DNA of 64,000 nucleotides from an uncultured Archangium sp. (GTDB taxonomy: Bacteria > Myxococcota > Myxococcia > Myxococcales > Myxococcaceae), in NCBI GenBank assembly GCA_903905455.1, contig CAIVGN010000046.1:62001-126000 (forward strand), given 5' to 3'. The position numbers and the translations under genes were made by a program. The notes under the pieces were generated by a model that searched no databases, had not been told where the DNA came from, and worked only from the letters and a program-made list of their open reading frames with translations. Shown one piece after another: positions 46,060 through 53,079 of the stretch; the stretch's first letter is position 1, and every line of letters begins with the position of its first letter.

Positions 46060-46830
46060 TTGGTCAAGTGGAAGTTGATGCTGACGACGTTGCCGTTCGT
46101 GGCGCTCGTCACGGGGATCAAGTGCTTCCTCGAGTTCGGGGTGCAGTTCACCGGCGTGGTGGAGTTCGGTGACTTCGGCATCGTGCTGACGGGCGCCGTG
46201 TTCCTGACCGGCTTCCTGCTCGCGGGGACGATGGCCGACTACAAGGAGAGCGAGAAGCTCCCGGGCGATCTCTCGACCACGCTGGCCACGCTGGAGGACC
46301 AGCTGGCCCTGGTGGCGGCGCAGAAGCCGGGCGTCGAGCTGAAGGCCCTGCAGCACGGGGTGCTGACCCTGACCGATGCCATTCGCGGCTGGCTGGTGAA
46401 GCGGCTGACCACCCAGCAGGTCTTCGAGGCCCTGAGCGCGATGAGCGCGACGTTGGTGGAGCTCGAGAAGGCCGGCGCCGGCGCCTACGTCTCGCGCGCG
46501 GTGTCCGAGTTGGTGAACGTGCGCAAGGCGATCTCCCGCATCGACGTGATCAGCCGCACCGGGTTCCTGCCTCCGGCCTACGCGCTGCTCGAGGTGCTGC
46601 TGGCGATGATCCTGCTGCTGCTCATGGTGGCGAAGTTCAAGACCACGGTGGCCGAGGTAGTGCTGGTGCCCTTCGTGTCGCTGGTGAACATCTACATGCT
46701 GCGGTTGATCCGCGACATCGACGACCCTTTCGACTTCGCGCCTGATGGCTCGAAGCGGGGCGGGGCGGAGGTCGACCTGTTCCCCATCGAGGAGTACCGG
46801 GCCCGGCTCGCGGCACGCATGGGCGTCTGA
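46060..46830 (+). CDS. Multi-span membrane protein, bestrophin-like candidate
   Basis: 256 residues. Hydrophobic spans at about 8-25, 38-57, 172-195 and 197-215, separated by a long charged helical segment (LPGDLSTTLATLEDQLALV). This two-plus-two layout resembles bestrophin/DUF4239-type channels but I see no decisive motif. The C-terminus is DLFPIEEYRARLAARMGV. The start is TTG with GGAGG 4 nt upstream, spacing a little short, and an in-frame ATG lies at 46078. TAGCCT at 46029-46034 may be the -10. It abuts the convergent oxygenase gene end to end. Confidence 0.75.
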   Translation: MVKWKLMLTTLPFVALVTGIKCFLEFGVQFTGVVEFGDFGIVLTGAVFLTGFLLAGTMADYKESEKLPGDLSTTLATLEDQLALVAAQKPGVELKALQHGVLTLTDAIRGWLVKRLTTQQVFEALSAMSATLVELEKAGAGAYVSRAVSELVNVRKAISRIDVISRTGFLPPAYALLEVLLAMILLLLMVAKFKTTVAEVVLVPFVSLVNIYMLRLIRDIDDPFDFAPDGSKRGGAEVDLFPIEEYRARLAARMGV

Positions 46831-47532
46831 TCAGCGGTCGACCTCGAACGAGGAAGGCGGCCGCGCGGCGTGGTGCTGGAGGAAGGCGCCGAAGCCCGCA
46901 CGCGACTCGAGCTGGAAGTCGGGCAGGCGCTCCAGCGCCTCGGGATCGAAGTGGTACTGCTCGATGACGAGGCTCGCGCGCAGGGTGCCACTGCCGGCCT
47001 CGAAGGCGCGGACCTCGTGCGCGAGATCACCGCGAAAGTGCACCGCGTGGTTGGCGCGGGGCGAGATGCGGCCGAGATCGTTGGGGCCGTCCCACAGTTG
47101 GAGTTCTCCACCGCGCGCCTGGGGCACGGCCAGGTAGAGCACGCTGACCATCTCGGGCAGCGCCTCGTCGGCTGAGGCCGGCTTGCGCAGCGTGGCGTCG
47201 ACGTGCCGGGCGACGGTGCCCCCCTCCGAGACGAGCAGCACGTTGAGGTACCACGCGTTGGGAATGCGCTCGAGGCGGCGTCGCCACCACGGGGTCAGCG
47301 CGCGCACGGTCGGGGCGCCGAGCGTGAGGTCGAACCACGGCGCGAGGGACGGGAAGCGCTCCAGCACCTCGTCGCGGCCCGCGGCGCGGAAGGTCACGCC
47401 GAAGCCGCGGCTCGCCTCGAAGGGCCCCGCCAGCGTGCTGCCGCCGACCAGCGGCGAGCCGAGCAACGCATCGCGAAGCGCCTCGAACTGCGGGGTTGGG
47501 AGCGCGCCCCTCTGGATGCGAAACTCACGCAC
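46831..47532 (-). CDS. 2-oxoglutarate/Fe(II)-dependent oxygenase
   Basis: 233 residues from GTG 47532 (GTG 47550 is also in frame). Iron ligands His110, Asp112 (ARHVDATL) and His172 (LAHEVRAFEAG) with Arg185 in RASLVIEQY to hold 2-oxoglutarate. The core resembles prolyl-4-hydroxylase-type double-stranded beta-helix proteins (VLYLAVPQARGGELQL). It should hydroxylate or otherwise oxidise a protein or small molecule; the substrate is unknown. It starts 63 nt from the divergent PilZ-AMIN gene and ends next to the membrane protein. Confidence 0.85.
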   Translation of the reverse strand: MREFRIQRGALPTPQFEALRDALLGSPLVGGSTLAGPFEASRGFGVTFRAAGRDEVLERFPSLAPWFDLTLGAPTVRALTPWWRRRLERIPNAWYLNVLLVSEGGTVARHVDATLRKPASADEALPEMVSVLYLAVPQARGGELQLWDGPNDLGRISPRANHAVHFRGDLAHEVRAFEAGSGTLRASLVIEQYHFDPEALERLPDFQLESRAGFGAFLQHHAARPPSSFEVDR

Positions 47533-47595
47533 GGCGTCATGCTGCCGCACCCGCAGGAAACTTGCCTGTGTCTTCCTGTAGCGGAGACTTCCGGG

Positions 47596-49068
47596 GTGCT
47601 GATCGAACGGCAGAAACGCGCGTCGCGGGTTCGTTTCCGGCATCCGGTGCGCGTGGTCACGCTCGGAGGGCAACAGCGGGTCATCCGCACGTTGACCGCC
47701 AACGTCTCTCACGACGGGCTCTTCCTGCTCATGCCCGAACCGCTGCCGCATGGGACGAAGGTGGCGCTCTCGCTCGAGGCAGGGGGGCGCGCGCTCGCCC
47801 TGGCCCAGGCCGAGGTGGTGTGGGACCGGACGGACCAGAGCGAACTGCCGGACCACGCGCCGGGGTGCGGGGTGCGTTTCACCGAGTTCATGCACCCGCG
47901 AGCGAAGGAACTGGTGAACTACCTCGTCGACAACCTCGACCAGGGCAGGCCGCTGGCCCTCGCGCCGCCTGAACGACGTTGGCGCAAGGCGTTGCCGTGG
48001 GTCGCCGCTGCGGCCGCCGTGGCCACGGTCATCGTCATCGCGGTGATTTCCCTCTCCGCCCTGGGCGGCGAGGGGCAGGGTGAGGACGCGAGCGAACTCG
48101 AGGACGCCGAGGCCGCGATCGCCGCTGAGCGCAGAGAGGTCGTGCCCGCCAGCGCCTCCGCCGTCCCGACGCTCGCTCCCTCGGATTCACCCGCACCGGG
48201 CGCGTCCAACTCGCACGTCGAGGAGCCCGTCGCCGCCGCACCCGTCGCCGCCGCACCTGTCGCCGCCGCACCTGTCGCCGCCGCACCTGTCGCCGCCGCA
48301 CCTGTCGCCGAGCCTGTCGCTGCCGCACCCGTTGCCGCCGAACCCGTCGTCGCTGCACCTGCCTCCGTGCCTGACGCCGTCGGACCTGTCGCCACCGCAC
48401 CTACTGCCGCGCCTAAAGCTGCCGCACCCGTCGCCGATCCTGTCGTCGTCGCACCCGTCGCCGCACCCGTTGCCGCCGCACCCGTTGCCGCCGCACCTAC
48501 TGCCGCGCCTGAAGCCGTCGGACCTGTCGCCGAGCCTGTCGCTGCCGCACCCGTCGCCGTCGCACCCGTCGCCGTCGGACCCGTCACCGCCGCACCCGTC
48601 ACCGCCGCACCCGTCACCGCCGCACCTGCCGCTGCCGGCCCTGTCGCCACGCGCAAGGGCATCGCCTCCGAGGTCCCCGCGGCACGGGGGGCCACCGCGT
48701 CGATCGCCCAGCCCAAGGCGACCCCGACCCGGCGAGACGCCGCGGCGCGCTCCGGCCCCGAGCGCGGCACCGTGCACCTCCCCTCCGGAGCCGCGTCCAA
48801 GCTGACGTGGGTCCTCTCCGGCACCGAGTTGCGCCTCTCCCCTGACGGCAACGTGAGCCGCGCCTTCCTCCTCGCCAGCCCCGCGCGCGCGGTCTTCGAT
48901 CTCGATGGTCGAGCGCCCGACCGCAGTCGCCAGCTCGCCGGGTCGATCCCCCACGCGACCGGCGTGCGGCTCGGCAAGCAGGGCAAGGGCACGCGCATCG
49001 TGGTCGATCTCGACCGTGCCCCGAGCCGCTCGAGCCAGGACGGCTCCGCGCTCGTGCTCTCGTTCTGA
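47596..49068 (+). CDS. PilZ domain, membrane span, Ala/Pro/Val repeat and AMIN domain fusion
   Basis: 490 residues. Residues 1-115 are a PilZ domain with RVRFR (11-15) and NVSHDG (37-42), the RxxxR and NxSxxG motifs for c-di-GMP. One membrane span follows at about 134-156 (VAAAAAVATVIVIAVISLSAL). About 165-370 is a low-complexity Ala-Pro-Val region with PVAAA repeats, and from about 393 an AMIN-type beta domain (LRLSPDGNVSRAFLLASPARA, GVRLGKQGKGTRIVVDLD) like those of PilQ and AmiC. Topology implies a cytoplasmic c-di-GMP sensor tied to a periplasmic wall- or pilus-binding domain. GTG 47596 lies 11 nt after TAGCGG. Confidence 0.88.
   Translation: MLIERQKRASRVRFRHPVRVVTLGGQQRVIRTLTANVSHDGLFLLMPEPLPHGTKVALSLEAGGRALALAQAEVVWDRTDQSELPDHAPGCGVRFTEFMHPRAKELVNYLVDNLDQGRPLALAPPERRWRKALPWVAAAAAVATVIVIAVISLSALGGEGQGEDASELEDAEAAIAAERREVVPASASAVPTLAPSDSPAPGASNSHVEEPVAAAPVAAAPVAAAPVAAAPVAAAPVAEPVAAAPVAAEPVVAAPASVPDAVGPVATAPTAAPKAAAPVADPVVVAPVAAPVAAAPVAAAPTAAPEAVGPVAEPVAAAPVAVAPVAVGPVTAAPVTAAPVTAAPAAAGPVATRKGIASEVPAARGATASIAQPKATPTRRDAAARSGPERGTVHLPSGAASKLTWVLSGTELRLSPDGNVSRAFLLASPARAVFDLDGRAPDRSRQLAGSIPHATGVRLGKQGKGTRIVVDLDRAPSRSSQDGSALVLSF
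48226..48300 (+). repeat. Five tandem 15-bp units encoding PVAAA
   Basis: The unit is CCCGTCGCCGCCGCA or CCTGTCGCCGCCGCA, repeated five times without gaps, followed by diverged versions to about 48636. It encodes the periplasmic linker of the PilZ-AMIN protein; copy number may vary by slippage without changing frame. Confidence 0.9.
48580..48624 (+). repeat. Three tandem 15-bp units encoding PVTAA
   Basis: CCCGTCACCGCCGCA three times in a row, within the same linker and likely derived from the PVAAA unit by one base change. Confidence 0.85.
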
Positions 49069-49103
49069 CCCTCGCCGCGCCCGCGGTGTAAGAGCCCCAC
49101 CCC

Positions 49104-49871
49104 GTGGAGCTCTCGCCCCTGACCATCGCCGGCCTCTCCCTCGTCGCGCTCGTGGCGGGGCTGGTCGACGCCATTGCCGGGGGCGGCGGGTTGCTCACGG
49201 TGCCCGCGCTGTTGGCGACCGGCATCCCCACGCCCATGGTCTTCGGCACCAACAAGGGCTCCGCAGTCTTCGGCAGCGGCGCGTCGTTGCTGCGCTTCTG
49301 GCGGGCCGGCCTGGTGGACGTGCGCCGGGCGCGGCTGCTGTTCCCGCTGGGGTTCCTCGGCTCGTGCGCGGGGGCGCTGCTGCTGACGGTCCTCGACCCG
49401 AAGGTGCTCCGGCCGTTGGTGCTGGTGCTGCTGGTCGCGGCGGGCTTCATCGTGGCCTTCGTTCGTCCCCCGGCCGTCCGCGAAGGGGGGCCGGGGGCGC
49501 GTGCCGGGCTGAAGACCGCCGTGCTCGCGTTGCTCATCGGGGCCTACGACGGCTTCTTCGGTCCGGGCACCGGCACGTTCCTGATCATCGGCTTCGTGAT
49601 GCTGCTCCACCTCTCGCTGCAGCACGCTTCGGCGAACGCCAAGGTGGTGAACTTCGCGTCGAACCTCGCGGCGATGCTCTTCCTGGCGTGGAAGGGCCTG
49701 GTGATCTGGCAAGTCTCGCTGCCCATGGCGGCCGGTCAGTTCATCGGGGGAACCATCGGCGCGCACCTCGCGGTGAAGGGCGGCGACACGCTGGTGCGCC
49801 GGGTGGTGCTCCTGGTGGTCTTGGCGCTGGTGACGCGACTCGGTTACGACGTGCTCCATCCCACGAGCTGA
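49104..49871 (+). CDS. TSUP (TauE/SafE) family anion transporter
   Basis: 255 residues, about eight membrane spans. The signature VDAIAGGGGLLTVPALLATG near the start and its second-half counterpart GAYDGFFGPGTGTFLIIGF are diagnostic of the 4-toluene sulfonate uptake permease family, which moves sulfite, sulfonates or other sulfur-containing anions. TAAGAG is 9 nt before the GTG start. The downstream selenoprotein begins 12 nt after the stop, with AAGGAG between, so both should be on one transcript. A role in sulfur or selenium handling is an inference. Confidence 0.92.
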   Translation: MELSPLTIAGLSLVALVAGLVDAIAGGGGLLTVPALLATGIPTPMVFGTNKGSAVFGSGASLLRFWRAGLVDVRRARLLFPLGFLGSCAGALLLTVLDPKVLRPLVLVLLVAAGFIVAFVRPPAVREGGPGARAGLKTAVLALLIGAYDGFFGPGTGTFLIIGFVMLLHLSLQHASANAKVVNFASNLAAMLFLAWKGLVIWQVSLPMAAGQFIGGTIGAHLAVKGGDTLVRRVVLLVVLALVTRLGYDVLHPTS

Positions 49872-49882
49872 AGGAGCACCCC

Positions 49883-50125
49883 ATGGCGAAGGTCACGATC
49901 ACCTACTGCACGGCCTGAGGCTACAGGCCCAAGGCTGCCCGGGCGGCAGCTGCGCTGAAAGACGAACTCGATTTGGAGGTGGAGCTGGTGCTCGGCTCGG
50001 GCGGGATCTTCGAGGTGGCCGTGGACGGCCGCGTGGTGGCGAAGAAGCAGCTCGGCTCCTTCCCCTCGGACAAGGACGTCGTCGACGCGGTGTCGGTGGC
50101 GTTGGAGGGCCTGGGCCCGCAATGA
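49883..50125 (+). CDS. SelW-like (Rdx family) selenoprotein with UGA-encoded selenocysteine
   Basis: 80 residues if TGA at 49916-49918 is read as selenocysteine. Residues 1-13 read MAKVTITYCTAUG, giving the CxxU redox motif (Cys9, Sec12) after a beta strand, exactly as in SelW/SelT/SelH proteins. The frame then continues: KAARAAAALKDELDLEVELV, GSGGIFEVAVDGRVVAKKQ, GSFPSDKDVVDAVSVAL, all matching the Rdx fold with its typical Gly-Gly-Phe-Glu-Val. AAGGAG precedes the ATG by 6 nt. A hairpin starts 15 nt after the TGA. The proper stop is TGA at 50123-50125, followed directly by a terminator. Likely a thiol-redox protein; partner unknown. Confidence 0.85.
49916..49950 (+). promoter_or_regulatory. 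Bacterial SECIS-like element for the SelW-like gene
   Basis: After the TGA, GCTGCC (49934-49939) pairs with GGCAGC (49945-49950) around a 5-nt loop CGGGC. The loop starts 21 nt after the TGA and has a G in its second position, within the usual limits for bacterial selenocysteine insertion hairpins. Confidence 0.65.
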
Positions 50126-50127
50126 AA

Positions 50128-50155
50128 AAGGCCCGCGAGGCGACTCGCGGGCCTT
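50128..50155 (+). terminator. Intrinsic terminator, bidirectional
   Basis: A 12-bp perfect stem AAGGCCCGCGAG with CTCGCGGGCCTT around a GCGA loop begins 2 nt after the selenoprotein stop and serves both this transcript and the convergent lipoprotein gene. A short A-run precedes it, giving a T-run for the minus strand. Confidence 0.85.
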
Positions 50156-50178
50156 GAAGCGGTCCTTCGTGGTTCAGC

Positions 50179-50682
50179 TCAGCGGGCGCAGACGAGCGAC
50201 GCGGGCGCGTCGGGCTGCTGCGCGCGGGCGATCAGCTGGCTGTGCGCCTCGGCCGTGAGCTCGACGACCGTCCAGTGGCCGTCATCACCCAGGCCGAGCG
50301 CGCTGTTGGGCGTCAGCTTCTTCTCGGTGATCAGCTGCTTCAGCTCGGCGCGGGCGATGATCTGCTCGGCCTCACCCAGCTGGTTGAAGCGCGAGTTGTC
50401 GAGCATCGCGGTCAGCTGCTTGAGCGAGTCGATCTGATCGGTGAACGGGAAGTTGTCCCCGAGGATCACGACGAGCAGCGCCTGGATGGGAAAGGTCGCG
50501 ACGTCGATCACGAAGGTGAAGGGCAGCAGGAAGACGCCCGTGGTCTTGCGATCGATGTACGACGGGCGGCGCACCGTGATGCCGAGGAATGCGCGATCGA
50601 CGAGCCGGGACATCATGCAGCCAGTGGAGAAGAGGACGGTCACCATGGCCATGGCCAGGGTACGGAAGAGGCGGTGTTTCAT
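50179..50682 (-). CDS. Small lipoprotein, YceK/YidQ-like
   Basis: 167 residues from ATG 50682 with AAGGAG 5 nt upstream. The signal peptide ends in FSTGC (lipobox). The mature part has GVFLLPFTFVIDVATFPIQALLVVILGDNFPF, a pattern of a P-x-x-x-x-I-D-x-x-x-x-P loop like YceK/YidQ lipoproteins, then a helical half (LGEAEQIIARAELKQLI). Function unknown. It ends near a terminator shared with the selenoprotein operon. Confidence 0.8.
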   Translation of the reverse strand: MKHRLFRTLAMAMVTVLFSTGCMMSRLVDRAFLGITVRRPSYIDRKTTGVFLLPFTFVIDVATFPIQALLVVILGDNFPFTDQIDSLKQLTAMLDNSRFNQLGEAEQIIARAELKQLITEKKLTPNSALGLGDDGHWTVVELTAEAHSQLIARAQQPDAPASLVCAR

Positions 50683-50793
50683 GAGGGCTCCTTGTCGGCG
50701 AAGGCTTCGGAGTGATTGTGAGAGCCGGATCGAGGTGGGATCAAGCAAATCGCCCACGATTCTGGGGTGTCACACAGGCTGCTACAGGGTGTT

Positions 50794-51855
50794 TCAGGCT
50801 CGCTGCTCGCGGGTCGGGTCGACGCTGGGGGTCTCTCCGGTGGTCGGTTTCTCGGCCTTGGTCTTCAAGCCGTAGCGGCTCGCCGCCGAGTCGATGATCT
50901 GCTCGATGAGCTGCACGTAGTTGAGCCCGCGGTGCTCGGCGGCCATCGCCAGCTCGCTGTCCTTCTCGAGGTACGGGTTGGGGTTCACCTCGAGCACGAA
51001 GGGCTCGCCCGTCTTGTTCGAGATGCGGAAGTCGACGCGCGCGTAGTCGCGGATCTTGAGGGCCCGGTAGGCCAGCAGTGCGCTGCGCTCGATGCGCGCC
51101 TTGAGCTCGGGCGAGATGTCCTCGGCGATCACCAGGTGTGGGTGGTCCTCGCCGATGTCTCCGAACTTCACCACGCGGTCGCTCACCTTGGGAATGTTGG
51201 CGTCCCAGGCGCCCCAGTTCAGCTCGACGATGGGCAACACGTCGGGGCGGTTGGGGGTCCCGATGACCCCGACATACACCTCGCGACCGTCGATGAACTC
51301 CTCGGCGAGCGCCTCGTCGTTGAGCGTCTTGCGGATCTCGCGCACCCGCTTGGTCAGCTCGTCCCAGTCCTTGACCACCGAGTGCTGGCCGATGCCGATC
51401 GACGCGTCGCTGCGCGCCGGCTTGACGATCAACGGGAAGTTCATGCGTCCGAACGCCTCGAATGCCTCGCCATCGAAGGTGAGGAAGTTGGGCGTGTTGA
51501 CCTCGTGGTACTCGAGCAGTTGCTTGGTGAGGATCTTGTCCTGGGCCAGCAGCAGCCCCGCCGTGCCCGAACCGGTGAAGCGCACCCCGGCCATCTCGAG
51601 CACCGCGGCGACGTTCACCTCGAGCCGGTAATCGTCGGCGAAGGTCTCGCAGACGTTGAACACCAGATCGGGCTTCTGCTTCTCGATCTGCGTGAGCAGG
51701 TCGAAGACCCGGTCATGCACGTCGATCAGCGTGGGCGTGTGCCCCAGCGCGGTGAGGGCATCGACGACATCCTGGACCACGGGGTCCATGGGATCGCCAG
51801 AGGGTTGATAATGGAGAACGGAGATCTTCAGCGATGGGACTGTGGCGGCTGCCAT
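50794..51855 (-). CDS. ATP-grasp ligase, D-Ala-D-Ala-ligase-like
   Basis: 353 residues. The ATP-grasp core is clear: FTGSGTAGLLLAQDKILTK, FPLIVKPARSDASIGIGQHS (phosphate loop), AEEFIDGREVYVGVIG, YARVDFRISNKTGEPFVLEVNPNP (metal-binding Asp, Glu and Asn). The N-terminal domain (LKISVLHYQPSGDPMDPVV) lacks the GGxSxE motif of standard Ddl enzymes, so it may join other amino acids or acids. It is 25 nt downstream of the zinc metallopeptidase gene, but TACAGT 8 nt before its ATG may also drive it alone. Confidence 0.85.
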   Translation of the reverse strand: MAAATVPSLKISVLHYQPSGDPMDPVVQDVVDALTALGHTPTLIDVHDRVFDLLTQIEKQKPDLVFNVCETFADDYRLEVNVAAVLEMAGVRFTGSGTAGLLLAQDKILTKQLLEYHEVNTPNFLTFDGEAFEAFGRMNFPLIVKPARSDASIGIGQHSVVKDWDELTKRVREIRKTLNDEALAEEFIDGREVYVGVIGTPNRPDVLPIVELNWGAWDANIPKVSDRVVKFGDIGEDHPHLVIAEDISPELKARIERSALLAYRALKIRDYARVDFRISNKTGEPFVLEVNPNPYLEKDSELAMAAEHRGLNYVQLIEQIIDSAASRYGLKTKAEKPTTGETPSVDPTREQRA

Positions 51856-51863
51856 GCAGCGCC

Positions 51864-51869
51864 ACTGTA
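51864..51869 (-). promoter_or_regulatory. Candidate -10 element (TACAGT)
   Basis: Ends 8 nt before the ATP-grasp gene's ATG on the minus strand, in the short gap after the metallopeptidase gene. Confidence 0.35.
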
Positions 51870-51880
51870 GATCCGTTCGC

Positions 51881-52945
51881 TCACGCCACGTCGAAGAACT
51901 TGTCCGTGTAGAGGAAGTTCATCGCGAGCGTGGTGAGCAGCGCGGTCAAGCGCGTCATGTATTCGCGCGCGTTCTCGCGGTGCACGGTGAGCTTCATCGC
52001 GCTGACGCGCTCGAGCAGGTGATCGAGCACCGACTTCACCACGCTGCGTGAAACGCCCGAGTACTGCGTGACGGACTGGATGAGCGCCTGTCGCTCGGCG
52101 CGCAGCAGCGTGTCGGCGGCGGTGTTGCCCACGTTCTCCGACTCGAAGAGCGCCGCGAGATCCTGGTCGAGCTGGTCACCGATGGAGAGATCGATCTTCT
52201 CCTCGATCGCGCGCTGCCGGTAGTGATCGAGCACCGTCTCTTCCATCTCGCCGACGTCCATGTCGCGTTCGTCGAGGGTGACGGGGGCCACCGCGCGGCC
52301 CAGGGTGGTGCCCACCTCCTGCATGTACTGGAGCTTCTTGATCGCGCCCCAGCCCTTGTAGCGCTCCGCCCAGTTCGAGTTGGGCGTCAGCCACACCGCG
52401 AAGGTCTCGGCGAAGTCTTCGTCGGGGTGCTTCTGCGCGTACCAGCCCGACAGGTGCGCCACGTACTTCCGGCTGAAGGGGTGCGGCTTGTAGGTGTCGA
52501 GGTACGGCTTGCCGAAGTCGCCGAACAGCCGCTTCCAGTCTTCCGCCTCGTACAGCTTGTAGGCGTAGTTGAACGCGTGCCCTGCTTCGTGGCGCAGGTA
52601 CATCATGATGTCCCGCTCGGTCTCGGCGCCGGCGCCCAGCGCGTCTTCGATCTGCAGCAGGTTCTGGTCCGCCAGGTAGAAGGGGATGCCGATCACCGGC
52701 ACGCCCGACGGGCACCCCCACTGATCCGAGAGGTAACACTCGGGGCGGAGCGAAACGCCACGGGCCTCGAGCTCCTCGTAGAGCTGGTGGATGAACTTCT
52801 CGAGCCGCGTGCCTTCGAGGTGGAGCTTGAGATCCTTGATTCGGGCCTGGAGCAGCAACGCGCTGGCCGGCGGAAGCCCGTCACCGAAGTGCGGTTCGGG
52901 GGGCTTCTCCTTGAAGGCTGCGGGGCTGGCGAGGGCGGTGCTCAT
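51881..52945 (-). CDS. Putative zinc-binding metallopeptidase
   Basis: 354 residues, no signal peptide. Zinc ligands His119 and His123 in RHEAGHAFNYA with catalytic Glu120, and Glu180 in DEDFAETFAVWL as third ligand (gluzincin-like). The segment PRECYLSDQWGCPSGVPVIG-like near 67-88 has Cys residues typical of this family of bacterial zinc peptidases. The last 150 residues are helical. Such peptidases are repeatedly found next to ATP-grasp ligases, as here; together they may make and cleave a peptide bond in a small product or tag (inference). Confidence 0.85.
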   Translation of the reverse strand: MSTALASPAAFKEKPPEPHFGDGLPPASALLLQARIKDLKLHLEGTRLEKFIHQLYEELEARGVSLRPECYLSDQWGCPSGVPVIGIPFYLADQNLLQIEDALGAGAETERDIMMYLRHEAGHAFNYAYKLYEAEDWKRLFGDFGKPYLDTYKPHPFSRKYVAHLSGWYAQKHPDEDFAETFAVWLTPNSNWAERYKGWGAIKKLQYMQEVGTTLGRAVAPVTLDERDMDVGEMEETVLDHYRQRAIEEKIDLSIGDQLDQDLAALFESENVGNTAADTLLRAERQALIQSVTQYSGVSRSVVKSVLDHLLERVSAMKLTVHRENAREYMTRLTALLTTLAMNFLYTDKFFDVA

Positions 52946-52969
52946 GGGCTCTTGGGGACGGTCGCGGTG

Positions 52970-52997
52970 ACCATACCCGACGAAGCCAACGCGCCAA
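52970..52997 (-). promoter_or_regulatory. Promoter of the metallopeptidase/ATP-grasp pair
   Basis: TTGGCG (52997-52992) and TATGGT (52975-52970) separated by 16 nt on the minus strand, with the start codon about 25 nt downstream. No clear ribosome-binding site follows. Confidence 0.5.
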
Positions 52998-53079
52998 GAG
53001 CCCGGCGCGTTCCTCTCTCGAACCCACTGAATTCACATCAAAAACAGTCAGACAGGGTCGGACCTCACCCCAGCTAGAC

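Noticed and set aside
48226-48636. Tandem 15-bp repeats as a possible CRISPR or other repeat array
   Set aside because: They have no unique spacers and lie in frame inside a coding region; they encode a Pro/Ala linker.
49883-49918. SelW-like frame read as an 11-residue peptide or as a pseudogene with a stop
   Set aside because: The frame after the TGA is conserved in family features, and CxxU is at the expected position; the Sec reading explains more.
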